A DNA stretch of 64,000 nt from Terriglobia bacterium (GTDB taxonomy: Bacteria; Acidobacteriota; Terriglobia; Bryobacterales; UBA6623). Made by a program: the position numbers and the translations under genes. The stretch spans positions 25,838 to 89,837 of the forward strand of contig VXRL01000081.1 of the NCBI GenBank assembly GCA_009838515.1. Direction: 5' to 3'. Of this stretch, positions 51,952 to 60,809 are shown in pieces (the stretch's first letter is position 1; every line of letters begins with the position of its first letter). Below the pieces are notes generated by a model that saw only the letters and a program-made list of their open reading frames with translations, searched no databases and was not told the DNA's origin.

Positions 51952-52766
51952 TGCGCCCCCGCGATCGCCTTGATCCTGCTTGCATCGAGCGGTGCCGCCT
52001 GCCGCTGCCGGTCTGCCAGCTCGGCGAGCTCGCCGCTCAGGAGCGCTTCCCGCACCTTGTGATCGCCGTCCAGCAGGCGTAACGCCACCCAGCGCGCGCT
52101 GGGCAGGCCGGGGGCCATCCCTTGGATCAGGGGTACCAGCCCATCGATGGCCTCTTGGACCTCCGCAGGGGGAGCGACTCGCGAAGGGGACGTCTTCGTC
52201 ACCCCGGAGGCCACTCCGGCGACGCTTGCCACGAGATCGGACAACCCCTCCTTGGTGCGGGCGACGGTCGACACCGCGGGCACCCCGAGATCGCGGGATA
52301 GGCTGCGCACGTCGACCTTGATGCCCTTGCGCTTGGCCTCGTCCATCAAGTTGACGCAAACCACTGCGCGATCAGTGATTTCCAGTACTTGCAGCACTAG
52401 GTTCAGGTTTCTCTCCAAGGCCGTCGCATCGACCACCACCACGGTGCAGTCCGGCTGCCCGAAGAGCAGGAAGTTACGGCTGATTTCCTCGTCTTGGGAT
52501 GCCGACAGGAGCGAGTATGTGCCGGGCAAGTCGACCAGCTTGTAGTGCTTGCCGCCGTACCCGAACGCCCCTTCCGCTCGCGTGACTGTCTTGCCGGTCC
52601 AGTTGCCCACGTGCTGGCGCAGGCCGGTCAGGGCATTAAATACGGAGGACTTGCCGGTGTTCGGGTTGCCCGCCAGCGCGACTACGTGATCGCAGTTCGC
52701 GATGTCGACGCCCATCTTGGCCATCTGCACATGGGCTGGGCAGCTGTCGCAGGCTTCGCTGTTCAT
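51948..52766 (-). CDS. feoB: FeoB-type G-protein domain (separate ORF)
   Basis: VVALAGNPNTGKSSVFNALTGLRQHVGNWTGKTVTRAEG, DLPGTYSL, VCVNLMDEA; ends before the membrane domain. Confidence 0.92.
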   Translation of the reverse strand: MNSEACDSCPAHVQMAKMGVDIANCDHVVALAGNPNTGKSSVFNALTGLRQHVGNWTGKTVTRAEGAFGYGGKHYKLVDLPGTYSLLSASQDEEISRNFLLFGQPDCTVVVVDATALERNLNLVLQVLEITDRAVVCVNLMDEAKRKGIKVDVRSLSRDLGVPAVSTVARTKEGLSDLVASVAGVASGVTKTSPSRVAPPAEVQEAIDGLVPLIQGMAPGLPSARWVALRLLDGDHKVREALLSGELAELADRQRQAAPLDASRIKAIAGAQ

Positions 52767-53797
52767 GGAGCGGCCTCCTTCCCGGAGAATGGTGGGAACG
52801 GCCGCATCAAGACCTGATCCGCCTGTTGTCGACGCAGGGCGACGGTCGTGCCGCGAACGCGGAACGCCCGTGGGTCGCCGAACGTGTTGTCCAGCGCCAC
52901 CTCCACGCGCGTGCCCGGCGTGAGCCCGAGGTCTAGCAGGCGGCGGCGCGAGAGACCCTGGCAGTCCGGGCTCAGGCCTGCCACCTCTCCGCATGCGCCT
53001 TGTGCCAGATCCGACAGGCGCGTCCGCGCCGAGGGCAGAGCGTCTTGGGGCCGGATTTCGCGCACGTGTATGTTGGCCGCCGTAGAGCGCTCGATGCGGT
53101 GCTGGCCGCCATCCACTTCGATGACTAGATGGTTGGGCCCGGATTCGGCTACTTTCACGACCCGCATCGGTCGCAGGTTTGCCAGCAGGATCTGCCGGAA
53201 TACCGCCTCCGGCTCGTCCTCCAAGTGGGCGATCAGCGCGGGCCTGCCGACCGGCCATTCGTTCAGGCTAACCGCGTGGAGCGCGCTGATCGTGCCGTCG
53301 GGGCGCGGGATCGGGTCACCGTGCGGATCGTGCTGCGGGTGCCCGAGGTGGGCGTCCAACTCGGCTACTTGTTCGCGGCTCAGGCTGTGCTCCGCCCGTT
53401 CGGCGGCTTGGTGCAGTTTCGCCATCGGCATGTTGGCGTCGTCGGAAAGGTGGCGCTCCCACAAGCGGTGCGCGCGCACCACCTGCAGGGCTCGTCGCTC
53501 GCCACTCGCGGTCAGCGCGATTCCGCCTGCGCTACTTTCGACCCAGCCCGCCGTCTGCAAGCTTGCCACCACTCTCAGCACGGCAGCCGGCCGGAGCCCC
53601 ATGGTGCCCGCGAGCGATTCGAGACTGGCCAGCTTCGAGCGGTGCTGCCAAGCCAGGATGTGCTTCAGCGCGTCCTCGGAGCGTGACTTCGCTCGGTAGG
53701 CGCGGTGCCGCTTCCACTTAGCGAGCAAGCCGAACTTGGGAACGGCAAGGCTTGCAACAAGCAGAGCGCCTGCCACGAGAATGCCGAGTGCACTCAT
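52763..53797 (-). CDS. membrane-anchored DtxR-like wHTH protein fused to FeoA domains
   Basis: N-terminal TM (ILVAGALLVASLAVPKFGLL), DtxR-like body (SGERRALQVVRAHRLWERHL...AERAEHSLSREQVAELDAHLGHPQHDPHGDPIPRPDG), C-terminal FeoA-like LSRRRLLDLGLTPGTRVEVAL. Confidence 0.82.
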   Translation of the reverse strand: MSALGILVAGALLVASLAVPKFGLLAKWKRHRAYRAKSRSEDALKHILAWQHRSKLASLESLAGTMGLRPAAVLRVVASLQTAGWVESSAGGIALTASGERRALQVVRAHRLWERHLSDDANMPMAKLHQAAERAEHSLSREQVAELDAHLGHPQHDPHGDPIPRPDGTISALHAVSLNEWPVGRPALIAHLEDEPEAVFRQILLANLRPMRVVKVAESGPNHLVIEVDGGQHRIERSTAANIHVREIRPQDALPSARTRLSDLAQGACGEVAGLSPDCQGLSRRRLLDLGLTPGTRVEVALDNTFGDPRAFRVRGTTVALRRQQADQVLMRPFPPFSGKEAAP

Positions 53798-54474
53798 GCC
53801 GCTGCGCTCCGGATGTCGCGAATCCGGATCGAGCCTGCCAGACGCGTCCCGAATGCATGCACGGCTTGGTCGTCCCCGACCCGCAGCATCAATGGACCGT
53901 CGAATGGCCTGCGCTCCAGCAAGTGGATCCGGACCCCTGGTCGGACGCCGATGCTCGACAGGTGCTGGAGCATGGTTGGGTCGTGGTCGGACACCCGCGA
54001 CACCTCTGCGTCAGTGCCGGGCTCCATGTCGATCAAGTCGGAATCCGCCCGGTCGGGCAGGGTGCCGTCGCGGCGCGGGATCGGATGCCCGTGAGGGTCG
54101 AACTCGGGATCACCCAAGACATGGGCGATGCGGTCCTCGAATGTCTCCGAGATCGCGTGCTCGAGCTTCTCGGCCTCCATGTGGACCTCGTCCCAGCTGT
54201 AGTCCAAGACCCGGTACAAGAACAACTCGATGAGCCGGTGGTGCCGAATGATCTCCAACGCCCTCGCCCGGCCTCGGTCAGTCAGGCGCGCGCCGTGGTG
54301 CTTCTGGTATTCGATCCAAGGCGGATCGGCCTCGGATAGCTTCTTGAGCATGCCCGTGACCGAGGCAGGCGCGATCGCGAGTTGCTCAGCCAATCCGGCG
54401 GTCGTGGCGCGATCGTTGTCTCCGGCCAGCTGAAAGATCGCCTTCAGGCAATTGTCGATGGCCTCGGTACCCAT
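53794..54474 (-). CDS. DtxR/MntR family metal-dependent transcriptional regulator
   Basis: LAEQLAIAPASVTGMLKKLSE...LTDRGRARALEIIRHHRLIELFLYRVLDYSWDEVHMEAEKLEHAISETFEDRI...DPHGHPIPRRDG. Confidence 0.92.
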   Translation of the reverse strand: MGTEAIDNCLKAIFQLAGDNDRATTAGLAEQLAIAPASVTGMLKKLSEADPPWIEYQKHHGARLTDRGRARALEIIRHHRLIELFLYRVLDYSWDEVHMEAEKLEHAISETFEDRIAHVLGDPEFDPHGHPIPRRDGTLPDRADSDLIDMEPGTDAEVSRVSDHDPTMLQHLSSIGVRPGVRIHLLERRPFDGPLMLRVGDDQAVHAFGTRLAGSIRIRDIRSAAA

Positions 54475-54475
54475 T

Positions 54476-54491
54476 TTTAGGCTTGCCTAAA
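54476..54491. promoter_or_regulatory. candidate DtxR/IdeR/MntR-type operator (inverted repeat TTTAGGC-tt-GCCTAAA)
   Basis: TTTAGGCTTGCCTAAA immediately upstream of the DtxR start codon, followed by a further half-site TTTAGGTT. Confidence 0.65.
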
Positions 54492-54700
54492 TTTAGGTTA
54501 TAGACAGCTTAAATCCATGTCAAGCAATGGCGGGCGAGCAGCGCCTAAAGGTTCGCGGCTGCGGGCTGACAGCGGACATCGGGTCCCTCACGGCGTTGCG
54601 GCTTCGTGTCGCGGGCGAGGTGCAAGCGTTCGCCCGACCCCGTAGCGGTGCAGGGCAGCGGCGGTCTGGACAGAAATCCGGCATGTACTACGCTGAAACC

Positions 54701-54976
54701 ATGGCGGAGAGGATGGTCAACTGCGTGAAGCTGGGAAGGGAACTGCCCGGGCTGGACGAGGTGCCGTTCGATTCGGAACTCGGCCAGAAGATCTACGACA
54801 ACGTGTCGAAGATCGCTTGGGCCCAGTGGGCCGAACACTTGAAGATGATCATCAACGAGTACCGCTTGAACCCGGCCACTCTGCAAGCCCAGGAGATGAT
54901 CGTCAAGCAGATGGAGGCGTACTTCTTCGGTGAAGGCGCGGCGCCTCCCCCCGAATACGTGGCGCCGGGATCATGA
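54701..54976 (+). CDS. YggX-like Fe(2+)-trafficking / oxidative damage protection protein
   Basis: MVNCVKLGRELPGLDEVPFDSELGQKIYDNVSKIAWAQWAEHLKMIINEYRLNPATLQAQEMIVKQMEAYFF; alternative starts 54683/54713. Confidence 0.88.
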   Translation: MAERMVNCVKLGRELPGLDEVPFDSELGQKIYDNVSKIAWAQWAEHLKMIINEYRLNPATLQAQEMIVKQMEAYFFGEGAAPPPEYVAPGS

Positions 54977-55512
54977 AGCGGCCAGTCCTCCTACTGTTTT
55001 TCCTGCTCGGAGCATGGAGTTGCGGCACTGTCTTCATGTGGCAAACGGCCATCCAGAATTTCTCCGTCGCCGAGGCGGTGGCGAGTTCCGACCATGAAGG
55101 CCTCGAGGCCGCCGCTGGAGGTCTCGCTCCGGACAGCCTGCGCGAAGTGGTCCGGTATCAGGCCTCGGAGGTCAATCGCCTCTTCTTCACCGGTTGGGCT
55201 TGGGTCCAGCTAGGGCTGGCCGCATTGTCCTTTGCGTTGGCCTGGGTCTCGCGCTCCGGGCGGGCCTTGCTCGTGCTCGTTGGCGCGATGCTGTTGATCA
55301 CGCTCGGTCTGGCTGTCTACGTCGTGCCGGAAACGGTGCGCCTAGGCCGGTTGATGGACTTCGCTGCCGACGGATCGCAGCCGCAAGTCGAAAGCATGTT
55401 CTGGACGCTGCACCACGCGTATACGAGCGTGGACATGCTGAAATTCGTCATGGGATTGGTTGCTGTGGTCATCGCCTGCCGCCGCGCCACTTCGAGCCCC
55501 GCTCCTGCCTGA
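54973..55512 (+). CDS. hypothetical membrane protein (DUF4149-like)
   Basis: Four hydrophobic segments; ATGA overlap with the YggX-like gene. Confidence 0.55.
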   Translation: MKRPVLLLFFLLGAWSCGTVFMWQTAIQNFSVAEAVASSDHEGLEAAAGGLAPDSLREVVRYQASEVNRLFFTGWAWVQLGLAALSFALAWVSRSGRALLVLVGAMLLITLGLAVYVVPETVRLGRLMDFAADGSQPQVESMFWTLHHAYTSVDMLKFVMGLVAVVIACRRATSSPAPA

Positions 55513-55539
55513 TCCGCGCGTGCGCGCTTCCGCTACGGC

Positions 55540-57483
55540 TTGACCGCGATGGATGGTCCGATCTGGACGCCTTCCCCAGAGCGCGTCGGCGCCAGCAGGC
55601 TAAAGCGCTTCATGGAAGAGGTCGGACATTCCGACTACGCCAGCCTGCATGGCTGGTCGGTGGACCGGCCGGAGGAATTCTGGTCTGCGCTGTGGGACTT
55701 CGTCGGGGTGGTCGCGCGGCGCGAGCCGGACCAAGTCGTCGAAGCGTTCGATCGCATGCCCGGTGCGCGCTGGTTTCCCGGGGCTGAACTGAACTTCGCC
55801 GAGAACCTGCTGCGGTTCGAAGACGATCGGCCGGCCTTGGTGGCTTGGAACGAGAAAGGGCGGGGGCGATCCCTGACCTATCGCCAGCTGCGCCTCGAAG
55901 TGGGAGCGCTTGCCGGAGCTATGGAGCGCGAGGGCATCCAGCCGGGAGACCGAGTCGCGGGCGTTGTGGCCAACGTGCCCGAGGCCGTGACAGCAATGCT
56001 CGCCGCCACCAGCCTCGGCGCGGTATGGTCCTCTTGCTCCCCCGATTTCGGTTCCGACGGGGCCATCGACCGACTTGGCCAGATCCATCCGCGGATCCTC
56101 TTCGCTTCAGCCGGGTACGTGTATGGAGGCAAGCGATACGACTGCTTCCAACGGCTGGCAGCCATCTGCCGCAGCATCGATTCGATCGAGCGGGTCGTGG
56201 TCATCCCTTCGGCGTCCGAGCCCGACCTTCGCGGGCTCAGATCCGCGCGGCTGTACGACGAGTATGTGGGCAAGCCAATGGCGCCGAGCTTCAAGCCGTT
56301 ACCGTTCGGCCACCCGGCCTACATCTTGTATACGTCGGGTACTACCGGACCGCCGAAATGTATCGTCCACAGTGCCGGAGGGACGCTGCTGCAACACCTG
56401 AAGGAACTTGCGCTGCATTCGGACTTGCAATGCCAGGACTGCATCTTCTTCTTCACCAGCTGCGGCTGGATGATGTGGAACTGGCTTGTCAGCGGCCTGG
56501 CGCTCGGATCTAAGATCGTCCTGTATGACGGTTCCCCATTCTGCCCACACCCCGGATCCCTGTTCGACCTGATCGACAGCGAGCGCATCTCGATCTTCGG
56601 AGTCGGGGCCAAGTACATCTCTGCCGTCGAGAAATCCGGCTTGGAGCCGGGTCGCAGCCACTCGCTGGCTTCGCTGCGGACGATCTTGTCGACGGGTTCC
56701 CCGCTCAGCCCTAGCAGTTTCGACTTCGTCTACGGCAAGATCAAGCGGGACGTGCACCTAGCATCGATCTCGGGAGGCACGGACATCGTTTCGTGCTTCG
56801 CGCTCGGAAATCCTACCCGGGCGGTCTACCGCGGCGAGCTGCAGGCGCCGGGCCTCGGAATGCGCGTAGATGTCTTCGGAGACGACGGTGTGCCTCTGCC
56901 CGTGGGAGCAACCGGGGAATTGGTTTGTACGCAGCCGTTTCCCGCCATGCCGCTGGGATTCTGGAACGACAGCGATGGCCGCAAGTACCGCGAGGCTTAC
57001 TTCGAGCGCTTCCCGGGAGTGTGGCACCACGGGGATCTCTGCGAGCGTCGCCCTAGCGGCGGGTTTCGGATCTGGGGGCGCTCCGATACCGTCCTGAACC
57101 CCGGTGGGGTGCGCATCGGTACAGCCGAGATCTATAACGCTGTTGAGGCGATGCCCGAGATCGCCGAAGCTGTGGCCGTCGGATTCCAGCGGGGCGGCGA
57201 CGAGCAAGTCGTATTGCTGGTGGTGCTGACCAATGACGCCGAATTGGACGATCGCCTCGTGGCGGACATCAAGCAGACGATTCTCAGGCGGGCTTCCCCG
57301 AGGCACGTGCCTGCCGCAGTGCTGCAAGTCGACGACATACCGCGGACGCGCAGCGGTAAGGTCGCCGAACTCGCGGTCAAGCGCGTGCTTGCCGGCAGGT
57401 CGGTTCCAAATACCATGGCCCTGGCAAATCCGGATACGCTGGATGCGTACAAGAGGATGCGGGACGAACTGCTGGCAAGATAG
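55540..57483 (+). CDS. acetoacetate--CoA ligase (acetoacetyl-CoA synthetase)
   Basis: IWTPSPERVGASRLKRFM..WFPGAELNFAENLL, ILYTSGTTGPPKCIVHSAGGTLLQHLKE, GRSDTVLNPGGVRIGTAEIY, PRTRSGKVAELAVKRVL. Confidence 0.92.
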   Translation: MTAMDGPIWTPSPERVGASRLKRFMEEVGHSDYASLHGWSVDRPEEFWSALWDFVGVVARREPDQVVEAFDRMPGARWFPGAELNFAENLLRFEDDRPALVAWNEKGRGRSLTYRQLRLEVGALAGAMEREGIQPGDRVAGVVANVPEAVTAMLAATSLGAVWSSCSPDFGSDGAIDRLGQIHPRILFASAGYVYGGKRYDCFQRLAAICRSIDSIERVVVIPSASEPDLRGLRSARLYDEYVGKPMAPSFKPLPFGHPAYILYTSGTTGPPKCIVHSAGGTLLQHLKELALHSDLQCQDCIFFFTSCGWMMWNWLVSGLALGSKIVLYDGSPFCPHPGSLFDLIDSERISIFGVGAKYISAVEKSGLEPGRSHSLASLRTILSTGSPLSPSSFDFVYGKIKRDVHLASISGGTDIVSCFALGNPTRAVYRGELQAPGLGMRVDVFGDDGVPLPVGATGELVCTQPFPAMPLGFWNDSDGRKYREAYFERFPGVWHHGDLCERRPSGGFRIWGRSDTVLNPGGVRIGTAEIYNAVEAMPEIAEAVAVGFQRGGDEQVVLLVVLTNDAELDDRLVADIKQTILRRASPRHVPAAVLQVDDIPRTRSGKVAELAVKRVLAGRSVPNTMALANPDTLDAYKRMRDELLAR

Positions 57484-57569
57484 TTACCCTCCGGTCTCGG
57501 GCTAGCGAGCCCCTTGCAAGGCTCGAGCTGGCACTCGCGAATCAAGAAAAACTCGAATCGATCCAACAG

Positions 57570-57773
57570 TCACAATGAGGAACTCCTAAGATCTAGCCCA
57601 GAGTGACGGCCGAGGTTCCGAGGGTGATGGACGAGGAGTGGAGGCAGTTGCAGTTCCATCGTCCCGGGTGTCTCGATGTCAGCGACACGCTGCATTGATG
57701 TATCTGCCGAGGGTTCTTCCTCGTCACCGATGCACTGGGCAAGAAACACTGAACTGTCGACGACCGCTGGCAT
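57570..57773 (-). pseudogene. truncated PIN-domain (VapC-like) toxin remnant
   Basis: Opens with PIN-like MPAVVDSSVFLAQCIGDEE, loses similarity and stops at 67 aa; TGATG overlap with the antitoxin. Confidence 0.55.
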
Positions 57774-58015
57774 CAGTAACGGTGGCCTTCGTGAACTGAT
57801 TTCAAGAGCTCTCTCATAGGTACGCCCTTGATGTGCCGCCGACGCTCGGAGATTCGCGCGACCGCTTCACGTGCCCGCGTCCGGTCGGTCTCGGCAGGAA
57901 CCAGCAGTGCAACCGGTTTTCCGTGACGGGTAATGGTGACGCTCTCGCCACGAGCTACTCGGTCGAGCAATTTGGACAGATGAGTCTTGGCTTCAAACGC
58001 TCCAATCGATTGCAT
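57773..58015 (-). CDS. Phd/YefM family antitoxin
   Basis: MQSIGAFEAKTHLSKLLDRVARGESVTITRHGKPVALLVP is the canonical Phd/YefM pattern. Confidence 0.9.
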   Translation of the reverse strand: MQSIGAFEAKTHLSKLLDRVARGESVTITRHGKPVALLVPAETDRTRAREAVARISERRRHIKGVPMRELLKSVHEGHRY

Positions 58016-58198
58016 GGGATTCTCCCCTTCTGTGCAATCTAGACCAGATTGATCAGCCAGTCTAATTCGTAAGCTTCACGTGGTCACCAGTGATGGAGAC
58101 AGGGGCCTATTCGCCAACGGACTCGAAGACTTAAGAGTACCCTCGAGCGTGCGCCTCAGCGGTATCTGCACCCTTCTGGTCGCACTGGATCCCCGCCC

Positions 58199-59368
58199 TC
58201 ACGTCGCAGGGCCTCGCGTGCTCAGATCGATCCATGTCCCGCCCCTCCGCGCCGACTCCGCTGCCGCGTGAACGACCGCGAGCGTGTGGAACCCGTCTTC
58301 CCCTGTGGGGTATGAGACGGCTGTCGGTGGCGCAGCCTCTGTAGTCTCTCGGCGGCGGATCTCCGCGGCCAGGTCCGAGTAGATATTCGCGAACGCCGGC
58401 AGCATGCCCTCGGCATGTCCGACCGTGATCCGCGAAGCCCGGTTCGCTTCCGGCGCAAGGCCGGCCGCCCCGCGCTCTAAGATCTGCGTTGGCTGCCCCA
58501 GGGGTGTCCAGGCGAGCTGGTTCGGCTGCTCCTGCGACCAGCGCAGTCCGCCTCGCTCTCCGAAGACTCTCAGGGTGAGACCGTGGATCTGGCCGACCGC
58601 AACCGCGCTGGCCCAGAGGCGGCCCACTTCGCCACCCGTAAAGCGCAGGCTCGCCATGGCATCGTCTTCGAGCACCCGGCCGTCCACGCACGACGCAAAG
58701 TCAGCCGCGACCTCCGCCACCCGGCGTCCGATCACATAGCACGCCATGTGCAGGGCGTGAAGGCCGGTGTCGGCCAGCACAGAGCTGACCCCCGCTTGGG
58801 CGGGATCGTAGCGCCAGCGCACCCGCGGGTTTTCGGCATCGGCGGCGTCTGCGTGCGATCCATGCGCGAATTCCGCGACAACCACTCGTATCGCGCCCAA
58901 GTCGCCAGCAGCGACCATGGCGCGCGCCTGCCGCACCATCGGGTAGCCCGTGTATCCGTAGTTCACCGCCAGGATCCGGCCTAGCTCGCGGGCGGTCAGC
59001 ACTAGCTGCTCGGCATCCTCGACTGTGGTCGTGAGCGGCTTCTCGCACAAAACGTGGAAGCCCTCGCGCATGAACGCCTGTGCAATCTCGAAATGCGTCG
59101 AGTTCGGAGTGGCGACGGTCACGAGGTCGAGCCGCTCGCCGGGCGGCAGTCTGCGCTCGCGCGCGAGCATTTCGCGCCAGTCGCCGTAGGCCCGCTCCGG
59201 CGAGATGCCGTGGAGCATCGCGAACTCGCGCCCCCTCTCAGGCACGATGTCCAGCGCTCCCGCCGCGAATTCGAAGAAGCCGTCAAGGCCTGCGCCGATC
59301 CGATGAGCGCTTCCGATCTGGCTGTCTTGGCCCCCGCCAACCATGCCCCAGAGGAGTTTGCGTTGCAT
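58199..59368 (-). CDS. Gfo/Idh/MocA family oxidoreductase
   Basis: WGMVGGGQDSQIGSAHRIGA, LCEKPLTTTVEDAEQLV, VNYGYTGYPMVRQARAMVAAGDLG. Confidence 0.92.
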   Translation of the reverse strand: MQRKLLWGMVGGGQDSQIGSAHRIGAGLDGFFEFAAGALDIVPERGREFAMLHGISPERAYGDWREMLARERRLPPGERLDLVTVATPNSTHFEIAQAFMREGFHVLCEKPLTTTVEDAEQLVLTARELGRILAVNYGYTGYPMVRQARAMVAAGDLGAIRVVVAEFAHGSHADAADAENPRVRWRYDPAQAGVSSVLADTGLHALHMACYVIGRRVAEVAADFASCVDGRVLEDDAMASLRFTGGEVGRLWASAVAVGQIHGLTLRVFGERGGLRWSQEQPNQLAWTPLGQPTQILERGAAGLAPEANRASRITVGHAEGMLPAFANIYSDLAAEIRRRETTEAAPPTAVSYPTGEDGFHTLAVVHAAAESARRGGTWIDLSTRGPAT

Positions 59369-59416
59369 TGAATTCGTCCCGTCTACGGCGCGCCGGTTCC
59401 GCAGGCTGGCGCCTGG

Positions 59417-60103
59417 TCAGCCCGAGGTCAGGATCGGCTCCATCACCAGCATGCCCAGCAGGGTATAGATCACGTCGAAGCCGACCAGCAGCCGCAGCCA
59501 CGGCCCGGTCTCCGCAACCGCCGTCGGATCGAACACGGCCCACGTCAAGCTCATGCACGCCACCAGCGCCGGAAGACAGACCGGGAACAGCAGCAGAGGC
59601 AGCATCAGCTCGCGCATCCGGTTTCGGGCAGTCACCGCTCCGAACGTGGTTCCTACCGCTGCGAACGACCAGCCACCGAGCGCGAGCACCGGCAGCAGCT
59701 GGCCGAAGCGCGGCAGCCAGCTGATGTCGTAGAAGATTCCGAACACGGGCAGTGAGATCAATTCGACCACTAGGATCAACACGAAACTCGCTAGGGTCTT
59801 GCCGAGAAACAGCGACTCGCCCGACAGGGGGGCCGCCACCAGCGCCTCGAGAGAATCGTTGGTCGTCTCGCGGCCGAAGCTGCGGTTGAGCACCAGGACG
59901 CCGGCGAAGAGATAGACCACCCACAGCAAGCCACCCGACAGGCTGCGCACCTCGACGTTCGTGTTCGGGTCAAACGTGAAGCTGAACATCAGCAGCACGA
60001 CGAGCGCGAAGGAAATCGCAGCGTTGAGCACTTGCCGGTCGCGCATCTCGCAGCGCAGGTCCTTCGCCGCGACCGTCCAGGCATCTGTCACGGTGCGGGT
60101 CAT
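59417..60103 (-). CDS. ccmB: heme exporter permease CcmB
   Basis: KDLRCEMRDRQVLNAAISFALVVLLMFSFTFDP...RSFGRETTNDSLEALVAAPLSGESLFLGK; overlaps ccmA (ATGA). Confidence 0.9.
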   Translation of the reverse strand: MTRTVTDAWTVAAKDLRCEMRDRQVLNAAISFALVVLLMFSFTFDPNTNVEVRSLSGGLLWVVYLFAGVLVLNRSFGRETTNDSLEALVAAPLSGESLFLGKTLASFVLILVVELISLPVFGIFYDISWLPRFGQLLPVLALGGWSFAAVGTTFGAVTARNRMRELMLPLLLFPVCLPALVACMSLTWAVFDPTAVAETGPWLRLLVGFDVIYTLLGMLVMEPILTSG

Positions 60104-60798
60104 GGCAAGCGCTCGTACAGGGACTGGGGAGCCTTTCTCAGGTCTGCGTCAACCGGGCCGCGATACGCTAGGCGGCCGCGATGCAGGAGCGCGACTTCGT
60201 CGGCAACCGCGATCGCCTCGCGCAATTGATGCGAGCAGATCACGATGGCGGAGTTGGCCTCGCGAGCTTTTTCCACCAGGGAGGAAAGTAACTCGACTGC
60301 CCGGTCGTCTAAGGAGGTCCACGGCTCGTCCAGCAGCAGTACCTCCGGCTTGTGCAAGAACGCCCGCGCGATGGTCAGTCGCTGGCGCATGCCGCGGGAA
60401 TATTCGCCCGCGCGCGAGTGACGGAAGCGCTCGAGGCCCACGCGGCTGAGCCATTCTGCGACCACAGAACCGGCCTCCGGAATCTTGTACAGCTTGCAAA
60501 AGAAGCGCAGGTTCTCCTCTGCCGTGAGATCGTCGTAGATCCACGTGCCGTGCCCGACGATGCCGATCCTGCCGCGTCGGTCGTCTGGGCCGCCGGAAGA
60601 TGCCGGAAACGAGATATCGCCCTGCGTCGGCCGGGACAGGCCTGCGAACATGCGCAGCAGTGTCGTCTTGCCCGCTCCGTTACGCCCGAGCATGGCCAGC
60701 ACCTTGCCCGGTGCCACTTCCAAGCTCACGTCGAGCAGCGCCGGGAAGTCGCCGAAGTACTTCGACACGCCGCTTGCCAGAATTGCGGGCTCGCTCAT
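60100..60798 (-). CDS. ccmA: heme exporter ATP-binding protein CcmA
   Basis: Walker A GRNGAGKTTLLRMFAG, signature YSRGMRQRLTIARAF, Walker B VLLLDEPWTSLD. Confidence 0.9.
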   Translation of the reverse strand: MSEPAILASGVSKYFGDFPALLDVSLEVAPGKVLAMLGRNGAGKTTLLRMFAGLSRPTQGDISFPASSGGPDDRRGRIGIVGHGTWIYDDLTAEENLRFFCKLYKIPEAGSVVAEWLSRVGLERFRHSRAGEYSRGMRQRLTIARAFLHKPEVLLLDEPWTSLDDRAVELLSSLVEKAREANSAIVICSHQLREAIAVADEVALLHRGRLAYRGPVDADLRKAPQSLYERLP

Positions 60799-60809
60799 TT
60801 GGGCTGACG

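Noticed and set aside
50554-52359. Long upstream extension of the FeoB membrane ORF to 52359
   Set aside because: The extension is the wrong frame over the G-domain gene; Arg/Gly/Pro-rich with no motif. True start is the ATG at 51951.
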